Positions 1 through 7,070 of a stretch of DNA of 41,663 bases are shown in pieces. The notes beneath the pieces are model-generated. The model was given only the letters and a program-made list of their open reading frames with translations. It was not told the origin of the DNA and did not search any database. Made by a program: the position numbers and the translations under genes. Position 1 is the first letter of the stretch; every line of letters begins with the position of its first letter. Source of the DNA: Deltaproteobacteria bacterium (GTDB lineage: Bacteria; Desulfobacterota; Syntrophia; Syntrophales; UBA6807); the NCBI GenBank assembly GCA_011056835.1, contig DSDU01000004.1:1-41663 (forward strand). Reading direction: 5' to 3'.

Positions 1-1
1 A

Positions 2-1876
2 GTCTTTGTCATTCTCTTCTTTGCTCTGGAAAACAAGATGTCGTCGGTAGCGTTCTTGTCAGGTGCAATCGGATCATTAGTGGCCGGTCTCTTCGGTATG
101 CAGGCGGCAACCCTCTCCAATGCGAGGACCGCTCAGGCGGCATTGGATCATGGACAGGGCAGGGCCCTGACCGTGGCATTCTTCGGCGGATCGGTCATGG
201 GTCTTTCCGTTGCATCGCTCGGTCTGCTGGGGCTCGGCATTTTCTTCTATTTCTTTGCCGCGAAAGATCCGGTCGTCATCAACGGGTTTGCCATGGGCGC
301 ATCATCCATCGCCCTCTTTGCCCGTGTCGGCGGCGGTATCTTCACCAAGACTGCCGATGTGGGGTCCGACCTGGTCGGTAAAGTAGAAGCGGGCATTCCT
401 GAAGACGATCCGAGGAACCCCGGTGTCATCGCCGATAACGTCGGCGACAACGTGGGCGATATCGCCGGTATGGGGGCGGACCTTTATGAATCATACTGTG
501 GTTCCGTCATCGCCGCCATCGCCATCGGCTCCACCATGGGTATGGGCGTGGAAGGCATGGCGATGAAGTGGATGGCTTTGCCCATGCTCTTCATCATCGT
601 CGGCCTGATTTCATCGGTCATCGGGATCGGACTTTTTAATTTCCTCAAGAACATGAAACCTCAGTCAGCGCTGAGCAACTCTCTCTACATAGCTGGCATT
701 CTCTTCATCATTTCATCCTATTTCGTCGTTAAACACACAACGGCCGGCATGTCAGCGGAATACCTGAAGAGCCTGGGGATGATCAGCGCCCTTGGACCCT
801 TCTGGGCAGTCCTCCTCGGTATCGTTGTTGGGATGCTGATCGGTGCCATTACTGAGTACTATACGGCCCGCGGTCCCATCAGGAGAATTGCAGCACAGTC
901 ACAGACAGGTGCGGCGACCAACATCATCAGCGGTTTCGCCATTGGTCTTGAGAGCGTTGCAGCCCCCATTTTCTGTATCGCTATGGCCATCTGGCTCGCG
1001 TATCTGACGGCGGGTCTTTACGGCATCGCGATCGCCGGTGTGGGAATGCTCGGCACTGTCGGTATGACTATGTCCGTGGACAGTTACGGTCCCATTGCCG
1101 ATAACGCAGGCGGTATTGCCGAACAGGCCCACATGCCCCCCCAGACCCGGGAAATCACCGACGGTCTTGATGCAGTGGGGAACACCACGGCAGCCATCGG
1201 TAAAGGATTTGCCATCGGTTCTGCCGCACTGACCGCACTGGCCATGTTTGCAGCATACACGGCAACGGTAAAAACCTTTCCCGGATTTGAGACTTTCGCC
1301 CTCGATCTGACGGAAGCCCATGTGATTGCGGGAGTGTTCCTGGGCGGATTGCTTCCCTGCCTGCTCGCTGCGATGACCATGAATGCGGTGGGCGATGCGG
1401 CCTATGACATGATCAATGAGATCAGGCGTCAGTTTAGAGAGATTCCTGGGATCATGGAAGGAACGACGCCTCCCGATACCAACAGATGTGTCGATATGGC
1501 CACGAAGGCGGCGCTGAAGAGAATGGTCATACCCGGTGTCTCTGCTGTTGTGACTCCAGTACTCATCGGTATCCTCATTGGTCCCCACGCTCTTGGCGGA
1601 TTCCTCGCCGGCGCAACGCTGACCGGTGTCGTCCTCGGTCTCCTCATGGCGAATGCCGGTGGTGCTTGGGACAATGCGAAGAAATACATCGAGCAGGGTA
1701 ACTTTGGCGGTAAGGGTTCCGAGGCCCACAAGGCGGGTGTCATCGGCGATACCGTCGGCGATCCCTTCAAAGATACATCCGGACCGTCAATGAACATTCT
1801 GATCAAGTTGATGTCGGTCGTTTCACTTGTTACTGCTCCGGCGATTGTCACGCTGTACCAGAAGATCTACGGATAA
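2..1876 (+). CDS. hppA: K+-dependent membrane-bound pyrophosphatase (5' truncated by window)
   Basis: Integral membrane pyrophosphatase that couples PPi hydrolysis to export of H+ or Na+. The frame is open to the window edge, so the gene starts upstream; about 625 codons are present and roughly the first 70 residues of the usual ~690 are missing. The substrate-binding loop is present ([15 protein letters not shown], then DNVGDNVGD), as is the C-terminal [14 protein letters not shown] motif. The segment [16 protein letters not shown] carries Ala and Gly where K+-independent enzymes carry Lys and Thr, which marks the K+-dependent subfamily. The Glu of DLYESY lies where K+-dependent Na+-pumping enzymes carry it, so Na+ transport is possible; the sequence alone does not settle the ion. 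The gene is followed 27 bases later by a strong terminator, so it ends its own transcript. Confidence 0.95.
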   Translation, partial: VFVILFFALENKMSSVAFLSGAIGSLVAGLFGMQAATLSNARTAQAALDHGQGRALTVAFFGGSVMGLSVASLGLLGLGIFFYFFAAKDPVVINGFAMGASSIALFARVGGGIFTKTADVGSDLVGKVEAGIPEDDPRNPGVIADNVGDNVGDIAGMGADLYESYCGSVIAAIAIGSTMGMGVEGMAMKWMALPMLFIIVGLISSVIGIGLFNFLKNMKPQSALSNSLYIAGILFIISSYFVVKHTTAGMSAEYLKSLGMISALGPFWAVLLGIVVGMLIGAITEYYTARGPIRRIAAQSQTGAATNIISGFAIGLESVAAPIFCIAMAIWLAYLTAGLYGIAIAGVGMLGTVGMTMSVDSYGPIADNAGGIAEQAHMPPQTREITDGLDAVGNTTAAIGKGFAIGSAALTALAMFAAYTATVKTFPGFETFALDLTEAHVIAGVFLGGLLPCLLAAMTMNAVGDAAYDMINEIRRQFREIPGIMEGTTPPDTNRCVDMATKAALKRMVIPGVSAVVTPVLIGILIGPHALGGFLAGATLTGVVLGLLMANAGGAWDNAKKYIEQGNFGGKGSEAHKAGVIGDTVGDPFKDTSGPSMNILIKLMSVVSLVTAPAIVTLYQKIYG

Positions 1877-1903
1877 TTCACATACGAAGATCAGAATGAT
1901 TTC

Positions 1904-1937
1904 AAAGGAGGCGGATCACATCCGCCTCCTTTTTTTA
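1904..1937 (+). terminator. Rho-independent terminator of hppA
   Basis: A perfect 13-bp inverted repeat (aaaggaggcggat / atccgcctccttt) with a 3-base loop runs into a T-run. It lies just after the pyrophosphatase stop codon. Confidence 0.9.
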
Positions 1938-2055
1938 TCGATGCTACGTTGTAAGAGATCAGCAGATGACGGGAGAATGTGTGGACGGGGATTCTGAACC
2001 GATGTCACCGTAATGACGGGATTCCATGCAATCACGCGACGTTCCGGAAAATGGC

Positions 2056-2084
2056 TTGACAATTATCGGTCGAATCACTATAGC
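2056..2084 (+). promoter_or_regulatory. Sigma-70-type promoter of ychF
   Basis: TTGACA at 2056-2061, a 17-base spacer and TATAGC at 2079-2084. It predicts a start near 2091, about 95 bases before the ychF start codon. A small inverted repeat (CACTA/TAGTG, 2076-2091) overlaps the -10 region. Confidence 0.6.
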
Positions 2085-2185
2085 ATTAGTGTCGCAATGC
2101 AGTCAGTATCAGCAGATACAACAACCATGAATTCAAGCTCAGACCCCGATAATTGCGTCAAGTATGTGGTGAGAAGGAGTCATGT

Positions 2186-3280
2186 GTGGGGTTTCGCTGT
2201 GGAATCATAGGCCTTCCCAATGTTGGTAAATCCACGATATTCAACGCTCTTACCGCCGCCGGCGCCGATGTGGCAAATTATCCTTTCTGTACAATAGACC
2301 CTAATGTGGGCGTCGTCAGAGTTCCCGACGAGCGGCTTGAAGCGATCGCCCGGATCTTAAAACCACCGCAAACAATATATACAACGATGGAATTCCTTGA
2401 TATAGCTGGCCTCGTGCAGGGCGCCAGTAAAGGCGAAGGGCTGGGAAATAAATTTCTGGGCCACATTCGTGATGTGGATGCCATTGTTCATATTGTGCGA
2501 TGTTTCGATGATCCCGACGTTGCCCATATCTATGGACCGGTTGATCCCGCGCGGGATATCGAAATTATAAACGCGGAACTTTTGTTGGCTGACCTCGACA
2601 CGGTGGAGAAGAGAAGTGCTAAAATAGAACGTCAAGCGAAATCGGGGAATAAATCATACCAAAGAGAATATGACGCTTGCGTACGAGTGGAAGAGAACCT
2701 TGGCAGGGGGGTGGCGGTTCGGAATATCAACTTCAGTGACGATGATGCCGATGCTCTTCGTGATCTGAATCTACTCACGAACAAAAAGGTCCTTTATGTG
2801 GCTAATGTGAGTGAAGCGGTTCTTAAAGGCGAAGGCGTCTATGTGAGAGTCATCGAGGAAATCGCACGGATTGAAGGTTCGAAAGTCATAACGATATGCG
2901 GTGACATGGAGTCGGAAATAGCCGAGCTCGATGAAGAAGAAAGAAAGGAATTCCTGTCAGATTTGGGTCTGGAGGAATCCGGTCTTCAGAAACTGATCAA
3001 GGCAGGATATGAACTGTTGGATCTCATTACTTTTTATACGACTGTCGGTCCTGAGCTCCGCGCATGGACCATCAAAAAGGGTACGAAGGCTCCGAAAGCC
3101 GCCGGCAAGATCCATAGTGATATGGAGCGCGGTTTTATTCGGGCGGAAATTGTAACGTATCGGGATTTTATTGATTCGGGGGGACTTGCCGCAGCTAAAG
3201 AAAGTGGCCGTGTCCGCATTGAGGGGAAAGATTATAGTATCGAAGACGGTAATATCGTTTACTTTAGATTTAACGTATAG
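2186..3280 (+). CDS. ychF: YchF/OLA1-type ribosome-binding ATPase
   Basis: Obg-like P-loop NTPase of the YchF family (364 aa, the usual size), which binds ribosomes and prefers ATP over GTP. The P-loop GLPNVGKS is at residues 9-16, followed by switch regions and a DIAGL G3-like motif. The usual NKxD is replaced by NVSE (in VANVSE), the family's ATP-specificity feature. The C-terminal TGS domain (about residues 280-363) includes [12 protein letters not shown]. The frame is open back to a TTG at 2153, but the GTG at 2186 is preferred: it follows AGAAGGAG with a 6-base gap and gives the family N-terminus [16 protein letters not shown]. It is a monocistronic housekeeping gene with its own promoter. 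Confidence 0.95.
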   Translation: MGFRCGIIGLPNVGKSTIFNALTAAGADVANYPFCTIDPNVGVVRVPDERLEAIARILKPPQTIYTTMEFLDIAGLVQGASKGEGLGNKFLGHIRDVDAIVHIVRCFDDPDVAHIYGPVDPARDIEIINAELLLADLDTVEKRSAKIERQAKSGNKSYQREYDACVRVEENLGRGVAVRNINFSDDDADALRDLNLLTNKKVLYVANVSEAVLKGEGVYVRVIEEIARIEGSKVITICGDMESEIAELDEEERKEFLSDLGLEESGLQKLIKAGYELLDLITFYTTVGPELRAWTIKKGTKAPKAAGKIHSDMERGFIRAEIVTYRDFIDSGGLAAAKESGRVRIEGKDYSIEDGNIVYFRFNV

Positions 3281-3532
3281 CTGAAGTGAAGAGCGTCATC
3301 CCTCACGTATCGAATCCCCGGCAGAAAAACAATCAAGGACTGTGTTTCTCTGATTATTGATATTTGAAGATGACCCGCAACCGGCGGGATTTAATCCCTT
3401 CTGGTCTAATTTCCCGAAGCCTGCTTCGAGTTATTCCCGCAAAAGCTGGAATCCGTGAATTGACCGGTCAAGCCGGACAATGACATAGCATGAAACCCCT
3501 AACTTGCTGCGGGATAGTTCATTCGCTGTAAT
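3281..3532. other. Hairpin-rich non-coding spacer
   Basis: No credible gene. Several short inverted repeats lie close together: CCCGC/GCGGG near 3370-3388, GGGATT/AATCCC near 3385-3397, CGAAG/CTTCG near 3415-3428 and CCGG/CCGG near 3463-3477. The text 'attcccgcaaaagctggaat' resembles a worn copy of the GC-rich dispersed spacer repeats common in bacterial genomes; similar scraps occur near 2010, 12890 and 22430. Confidence 0.4.
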
Positions 3533-3566
3533 AAAAAAAGGCGGTAAGCCTTACGCTTACCGCCTT
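3533..3566 (-). terminator. Terminator for the minus-strand gene at 3681-3947
   Basis: Inverted repeat aaggcggtaag (3538-3548) / cttaccgcctt (3556-3566), flanked on the minus strand by a T-run (A-run 3533-3539 on plus). It is oriented to stop transcripts from the small gene upstream. Confidence 0.8.
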
Positions 3567-3609
3567 CACCTATATTGACAGAGTGATTATGTGGTTTCTA
3601 TCGCTCAGG

Positions 3610-3669
3610 TTGCCTTAGGGGGCCGGTGGGTGGAAAGGAGGGAACATAAAACCACCCACCGCTAGGCAA
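3610..3669. other. Large imperfect hairpin between convergent genes
   Basis: A 10-bp perfect stem (cggtgggtgg 3624-3633 / ccacccaccg 3652-3661) is enclosed by a second stem (ttgcct 3610-3615 / aggcaa 3664-3669). The 18-base loop contains AAAGGAGGG on the plus strand. There is no T-run. It lies just past the stop of the 3681-3947 gene and before its terminator, so it could be a 3' UTR stabilising structure or part of a small RNA. Confidence 0.5.
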
Positions 3670-3680
3670 TTTAAAACTTC

Positions 3681-3947
3681 TTAATCATCTTCGGAATCGT
3701 CCCACTGGTGATCCGAAAGAAAAAAACTGTCGAATATCTCTCGGTCTGATTTCTTTTTCTTTCTTACCTGAAAGAGCGAATCATTGTTCTGCATTTTTTC
3801 ATTTGACACGGATACGACAACGTGATCGTTCTCTGATTTTACATCTGCTCCGTTTTCTGATGAAGGTTGCCCATTTTCATTAATGTGTTTCTTCCATCCC
3901 TTCATCGCGTCCTGTACAACTCTGACTTGCATTATTTCTAAATTCAT
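3681..3947 (-). CDS. Small acidic hypothetical protein behind a sigma-54 promoter
   Basis: I do not recognise this 88-residue protein. It is hydrophilic, has no cysteine, signal peptide or membrane segment, has a Lys-rich patch (KKKK) near residue 67 and ends in the acidic tail WDDSEDD. The frame opens at an ATG at 3962, but a sigma-54 promoter predicts the transcript to begin at about 3960, inside that codon. The internal ATG at 3947 (MNLEIMQVRVV) is therefore the more likely start; its ribosome site is weak (AAAAGAAA), and Met at 3932 is also possible. It lies 300 bases downstream of a sigma-54 activator gene on the same strand and ends at a good terminator. It is probably a real regulated gene of unknown function. 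Confidence 0.6.
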   Translation of the reverse strand: MNLEIMQVRVVQDAMKGWKKHINENGQPSSENGADVKSENDHVVVSVSNEKMQNNDSLFQVRKKKKSDREIFDSFFLSDHQWDDSEDD

Positions 3948-3970
3948 ATGTTTCTTTTGCATTTTTATTT

Positions 3971-3987
3971 AGCAATTGGCATGCCAA
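3971..3987 (-). promoter_or_regulatory. Sigma-54 (-24/-12) promoter
   Basis: Minus-strand TTGGCATG-CCAA-TTGCT matches the RpoN consensus YTGGCACG-N4-TTGCW, with exactly 10 bases between the GG and GC dinucleotides. The -24 element also forms a 12-bp palindrome TTGGCATGCCAA. The predicted start is near 3960. The neighbouring gene encodes a sigma-54 activator. Confidence 0.75.
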
Positions 3988-4202
3988 CTCTTCAAGTCAC
4001 AGTCATAAAAAAAGCGCGGTATTATTTATGTATTAATATCAGTATGATATGCTTGCTTGAGTCGGAAGTACCTGTTAACCACAGTGGATGATAAATGGAA
4101 ATATGTCGATATAAAAGAGAGGAATCGGGAATAATCGTGCGAAGATAGAACGCTAACTTGAAATAGGTAGGATATACGAAGGGTTATATGTTGGATGAGG
4201 TC

Positions 4203-4237
4203 GTGCGATAAAAGAACAATGTGTTTGCATATCGCAC
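4203..4237. repeat. Inverted repeat GTGCGATA-N19-TATCGCAC
   Basis: Perfect 8-bp arms at 4203-4210 and 4230-4237, just beyond the stop of the activator gene and about 220-265 bases upstream of the sigma-54 promoter. There is no T-run, so it may be an enhancer site for the activator rather than a terminator. A related half-site (tcgtgcga) occurs near 4136. Confidence 0.4.
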
Positions 4238-4246
4238 AGAAAAGTA

Positions 4247-6358
4247 CTAGATCGCGGGGATCTCCTTTGCAGAATTATCATTTTTTTCCAATTTTTTAAG
4301 CTCCCGTATCAACGTATAGCGGGAGATGCCCAATCGTCGTGCCGCCACGGTCTTGTTCCCGTTACTGAGTTCAAGAGTTCGTTCCAGAATCCTTTCCTTA
4401 ATTTTTGCTGTCAGTTGTTCAATCAACAACTTGTAATTTACGGGATGGGAATATCCGTAAGGAGAATAATCATCATCTGCCGAGGCGGGAAGTTCTTTCT
4501 TTGCCGCTTTCTTAATTTCCGCGGGAAGATTATCTTTCGTTATATACGCTCCCACATTCTGAAGGATCATGACACGCTCGATTATATTTTTAAGTTCTCT
4601 GACGTTTCCGGGCCAGGGATATCTTATCAGAACCTGCTCAGCTTCCTTTGTAAAGCCCACCACCTTTTTGTTAAATTTGTTATTAAACTCTTCGATATAA
4701 TGCTGGGACAGAATGATGGTGTCATCATCACGCTCACGGAGCGGGGGTATGGTAATGGGGACGACGCTGATCCGATAATACAGGTCCTCGCGAAACAATC
4801 CTTCGGACACCATTCGATTTAAGTCCCTGTTTGTTGAGAAGATAAATCGTACATTGATGGGGATGTTTTCGTTCCCGCCCAATCGACGGATATGGCCGTC
4901 CTCAAGCATTCGCAGAAATTTTGCTTGGAGTTGAAGGTTCATATCGCCTATTTCGTCAAGAAGCATCGTACCACCGCTTGCATATTCTATAAGCCCGAGC
5001 TTCCGTTTCCTCGCATCGGTAAAAGCGCCGGCCTCAAATCCAAAAAGCTCGCTCTCCAGCAAGGTGCCGGGTATCGCGGCACAATTGACATCGACGAAAC
5101 GTTTGGCTTTTCGTCCGCTCTGTCGGTGGATTGCCCGAGCCATCAGTTCTTTACCGGTACCGCTTTCACCCTGAATCAGTATGTTGGTATCGTGCTTCGC
5201 AACTTCCGTGATCACATGAAAAATGCCCTGCATTTTATTTGAGTTGCCGATGATATCATGAAAACCGAGCAGTTCATCTTCACGCTTTTTGAGCATCTCC
5301 ACTTTTGTTTTCAGTGATTCCGCCTCCATGGAAAGCAGCGAATGCATGATAGCGTTGTCATATGACGCTGCTGCATTTTTGACAAGGATGTCGAGGACGT
5401 TCACTTCATCAGGTCCATATGATCCCTTCGGTTTCGCCAGGTACAGGACAGCTTTGAATTTTTCGGCTATGTTGAGAGGAATGGCGATTTCAGATTCGAA
5501 TTCTTTGAACAATGAGGGGATGCCTGAATTATTACCAGATGTCTGAATAATTGTATCTTCTGAATCCAGGGCATGTTTGATAATGCTTTGGTTAATCCGA
5601 GCCATGAATTCTTCTTCCGTGTCGCCGACAACAATTCCCCCGTCGCTTATGAGACATTTGTCTTTTTTAACATCAAGAAAATAGATGAGTGCCTTGGTCG
5701 ATTCACAGATCTTGAGCGCGTTCTCGATCACAATCTTGTGAATATTATCAAGAACATAATTGGCGTTCAGCTGCGACACCGCCTCCTGAAGAACCACGAG
5801 CCGTTCGATCCTGTTTTGATTATCTTCAAAGAGCCTGGTGTTGTGGATGACAATGCTGATCTGGTTGGCAAAGGTCAGTAGTATGCCGATTTCATTGTCC
5901 GAGAATCTCGTTTTTTCCTTCGACCAGAGACATATGATACCGATAACCTCATCCTGTGTTTTCAAGGCGGCGTAAAATGTCGAGCCGCGCTTGTAGAATT
6001 TGGTGATCTTGCGATCCGCCTCCGTTATTCTCGGGTCCGTCTCGGCATCTTCCAGCGCGATATAGTAACCGCTTTTAGCAACTCGTGTTTCGAGGGAGTC
6101 GTGCTTGTAAATGTTCAGATTCGTTGAAAAAGCATATTTTGCTTCTTCAGGACTGTAGTTTTTCACCACTTTTGTCGTGAGATTTTCCTTTTTTTCATCG
6201 AGGAGACAGATAATGCCGCGGTGAAACCCCATCGTTTCAACAACATCATCGAGTATCCGTTGGAGGATGTCGTCGACCCGTGAGGGAAATGTCAGCAATG
6301 TACTGATACGGAAAAAAGCATCAAGAATTTGTTCGGTGGAATAGAAGAAGTCGTACAT
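4247..6358 (-). CDS. GAF-GAF sigma-54-dependent transcriptional activator
   Basis: Enhancer-binding protein (703 aa) that would remodel RpoN holoenzyme using ATP. Order: two GAF sensory domains (about 20-170 and 195-340), a short coiled-coil linker, the AAA+ domain (about 370-600) and a Fis-type helix-turn-helix (about 655-692). Seen directly: Walker A GESGTGKE at 397-404, Walker B LLDEIGD at 466-472, LYYRISVV and PPLRER, WPGNVREL, and the Fis helices around GNKTVAARRLGISRYTLIREL. The sigma-54-contacting loop reads GAFTDA (444-449) instead of the common GAFTGA. There is no receiver domain and no adjacent kinase, so control is probably by a small ligand bound to a GAF domain. The likely target is the sigma-54 promoter immediately downstream. 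Similar layout occurs in NifA/FhlA-like regulators; the signal cannot be read. Confidence 0.93.
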   Translation of the reverse strand: MYDFFYSTEQILDAFFRISTLLTFPSRVDDILQRILDDVVETMGFHRGIICLLDEKKENLTTKVVKNYSPEEAKYAFSTNLNIYKHDSLETRVAKSGYYIALEDAETDPRITEADRKITKFYKRGSTFYAALKTQDEVIGIICLWSKEKTRFSDNEIGILLTFANQISIVIHNTRLFEDNQNRIERLVVLQEAVSQLNANYVLDNIHKIVIENALKICESTKALIYFLDVKKDKCLISDGGIVVGDTEEEFMARINQSIIKHALDSEDTIIQTSGNNSGIPSLFKEFESEIAIPLNIAEKFKAVLYLAKPKGSYGPDEVNVLDILVKNAAASYDNAIMHSLLSMEAESLKTKVEMLKKREDELLGFHDIIGNSNKMQGIFHVITEVAKHDTNILIQGESGTGKELMARAIHRQSGRKAKRFVDVNCAAIPGTLLESELFGFEAGAFTDARKRKLGLIEYASGGTMLLDEIGDMNLQLQAKFLRMLEDGHIRRLGGNENIPINVRFIFSTNRDLNRMVSEGLFREDLYYRISVVPITIPPLRERDDDTIILSQHYIEEFNNKFNKKVVGFTKEAEQVLIRYPWPGNVRELKNIIERVMILQNVGAYITKDNLPAEIKKAAKKELPASADDDYSPYGYSHPVNYKLLIEQLTAKIKERILERTLELSNGNKTVAARRLGISRYTLIRELKKLEKNDNSAKEIPAI

Positions 6359-6394
6359 GGTTCACTCTCGCGACATGTCGAAGTTTTTGCTGAG

Positions 6395-6411
6395 TGTGCA
6401 TAAAGTGCACA
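6395..6411. promoter_or_regulatory. Palindrome upstream of the activator gene (possible operator)
   Basis: TGTGCA-TAAAG-TGCACA, 6-bp perfect arms, 37 bases before the start codon and just downstream of a -35/-10-like pair. A second TGCAC/GTGCA pair occurs at about 6455-6472. The position suits autorepression. Confidence 0.45.
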
Positions 6412-6422
6412 GTGTTCTTAAT

Positions 6423-6447
6423 TATGATAGATTGACGAGAATGTCAA
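6423..6447 (-). promoter_or_regulatory. Possible sigma-70 promoter of the activator gene
   Basis: Minus-strand TTGACA at 6447-6442 and CATAAT at 6428-6423 with a 15-base spacer, which is short; TAATTA at 17 bases is the alternative -10. Confidence 0.35.
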
Positions 6448-6519
6448 ATCAATTTGCACAGTGAGAAGGTGCATCACGCCGTCAATCCCCGGAAGGTCCG
6501 TTATTCTGCTCAACTCGGC

Positions 6520-6768
6520 TCAGGGCCGACTGGAGATCGGATTATGCGGTGCCTCCGTTCGGATAATTGTCGTCATACACGTTTCATCATCCCACATGAA
6601 GTGTTCGGCCATGCTTACATACATTGAGACGTTGATAAGTTCCTTGTTGGTGAATCCATCATAGAAAAGGGCCATTTCGATGAGAGTCGACAGGCAGGGC
6701 CGCGTCTCTTTCTCCTTGACTTCCGCGCCGGTTCGGCAAAGGTGGCGCCGAGGATGAGCGAGAATCAA
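6520..6768 (-). CDS. Short unrecognised reading frame (doubtful)
   Basis: An 82-codon frame with protein-like composition in its second half (MALFYDGFTNKELINVSM, then YVSMAEHFMWDDETC), no recognised family and no convincing start: AAGGAG at about 6712-6717 is not followed by a start codon at a normal distance, and the first ATG after it is at about 6690. It lies directly downstream of the broken frame at 6816-7052 on the same strand and could be part of the same degraded gene region. Confidence 0.2.
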   Translation of the reverse strand: MILAHPRRHLCRTGAEVKEKETRPCLSTLIEMALFYDGFTNKELINVSMYVSMAEHFMWDDETCMTTIIRTEAPHNPISSRP

Positions 6769-6815
6769 ACAAAATCCGGCAATTTTGATTTCTGGGGCAA
6801 CTGCGGATCGATTTG

Positions 6816-7052
6816 TTAGTCCAGCGTCGTCAATCCCGCTAACAGCCCCATGTGGGGACTTTTCAACAGCCAGTTTATGACGAAGGCGGGTCCGGCGACA
6901 ACGATGTACGTCACGGCGCCTGTGCGCATACGGAAAACAATTATCAGACCGACGGACGTGACCTGTTCCGTTATCCTATTATATGAAAGAGAGAATTCCC
7001 CGGTCTATTGAAGCATTACGTTGATCTTTCCGATCGATTGTTGTTTGGCCAT
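6816..7052 (-). pseudogene. Small gene after EF-G interrupted by an amber codon
   Basis: Starting 18 bases after the EF-G stop, an ATG with a good ribosome site (GAAGGAA, 8-base gap) opens a frame beginning MAKQQSIGKINVMLQ that hits TAG at 7007-7005 (codon 16). The same frame then stays open for 62 more codons, through a hydrophobic stretch (VVAGPAFVINWLLKS), to TAA. The first 35 residues loosely resemble the start of phage tape-measure-type proteins, but I cannot confirm this. The simplest reading is a small gene inactivated by a nonsense mutation; readthrough is the alternative. Confidence 0.45.
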
Positions 7053-7070
7053 AGACTAAATTCCTTCGCC

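Noticed and set aside
899-1729. 276-codon minus-strand frame inside hppA
   Set aside because: Shadow of the pyrophosphatase gene in another frame; low-complexity, Arg/His-rich translation and no ribosome site.
7005-7007. In-frame TAG read as pyrrolysine
   Set aside because: Known pyrrolysine proteins are methylamine methyltransferases and no pyl gene is seen here; a nonsense mutation or chance open frame is more likely.
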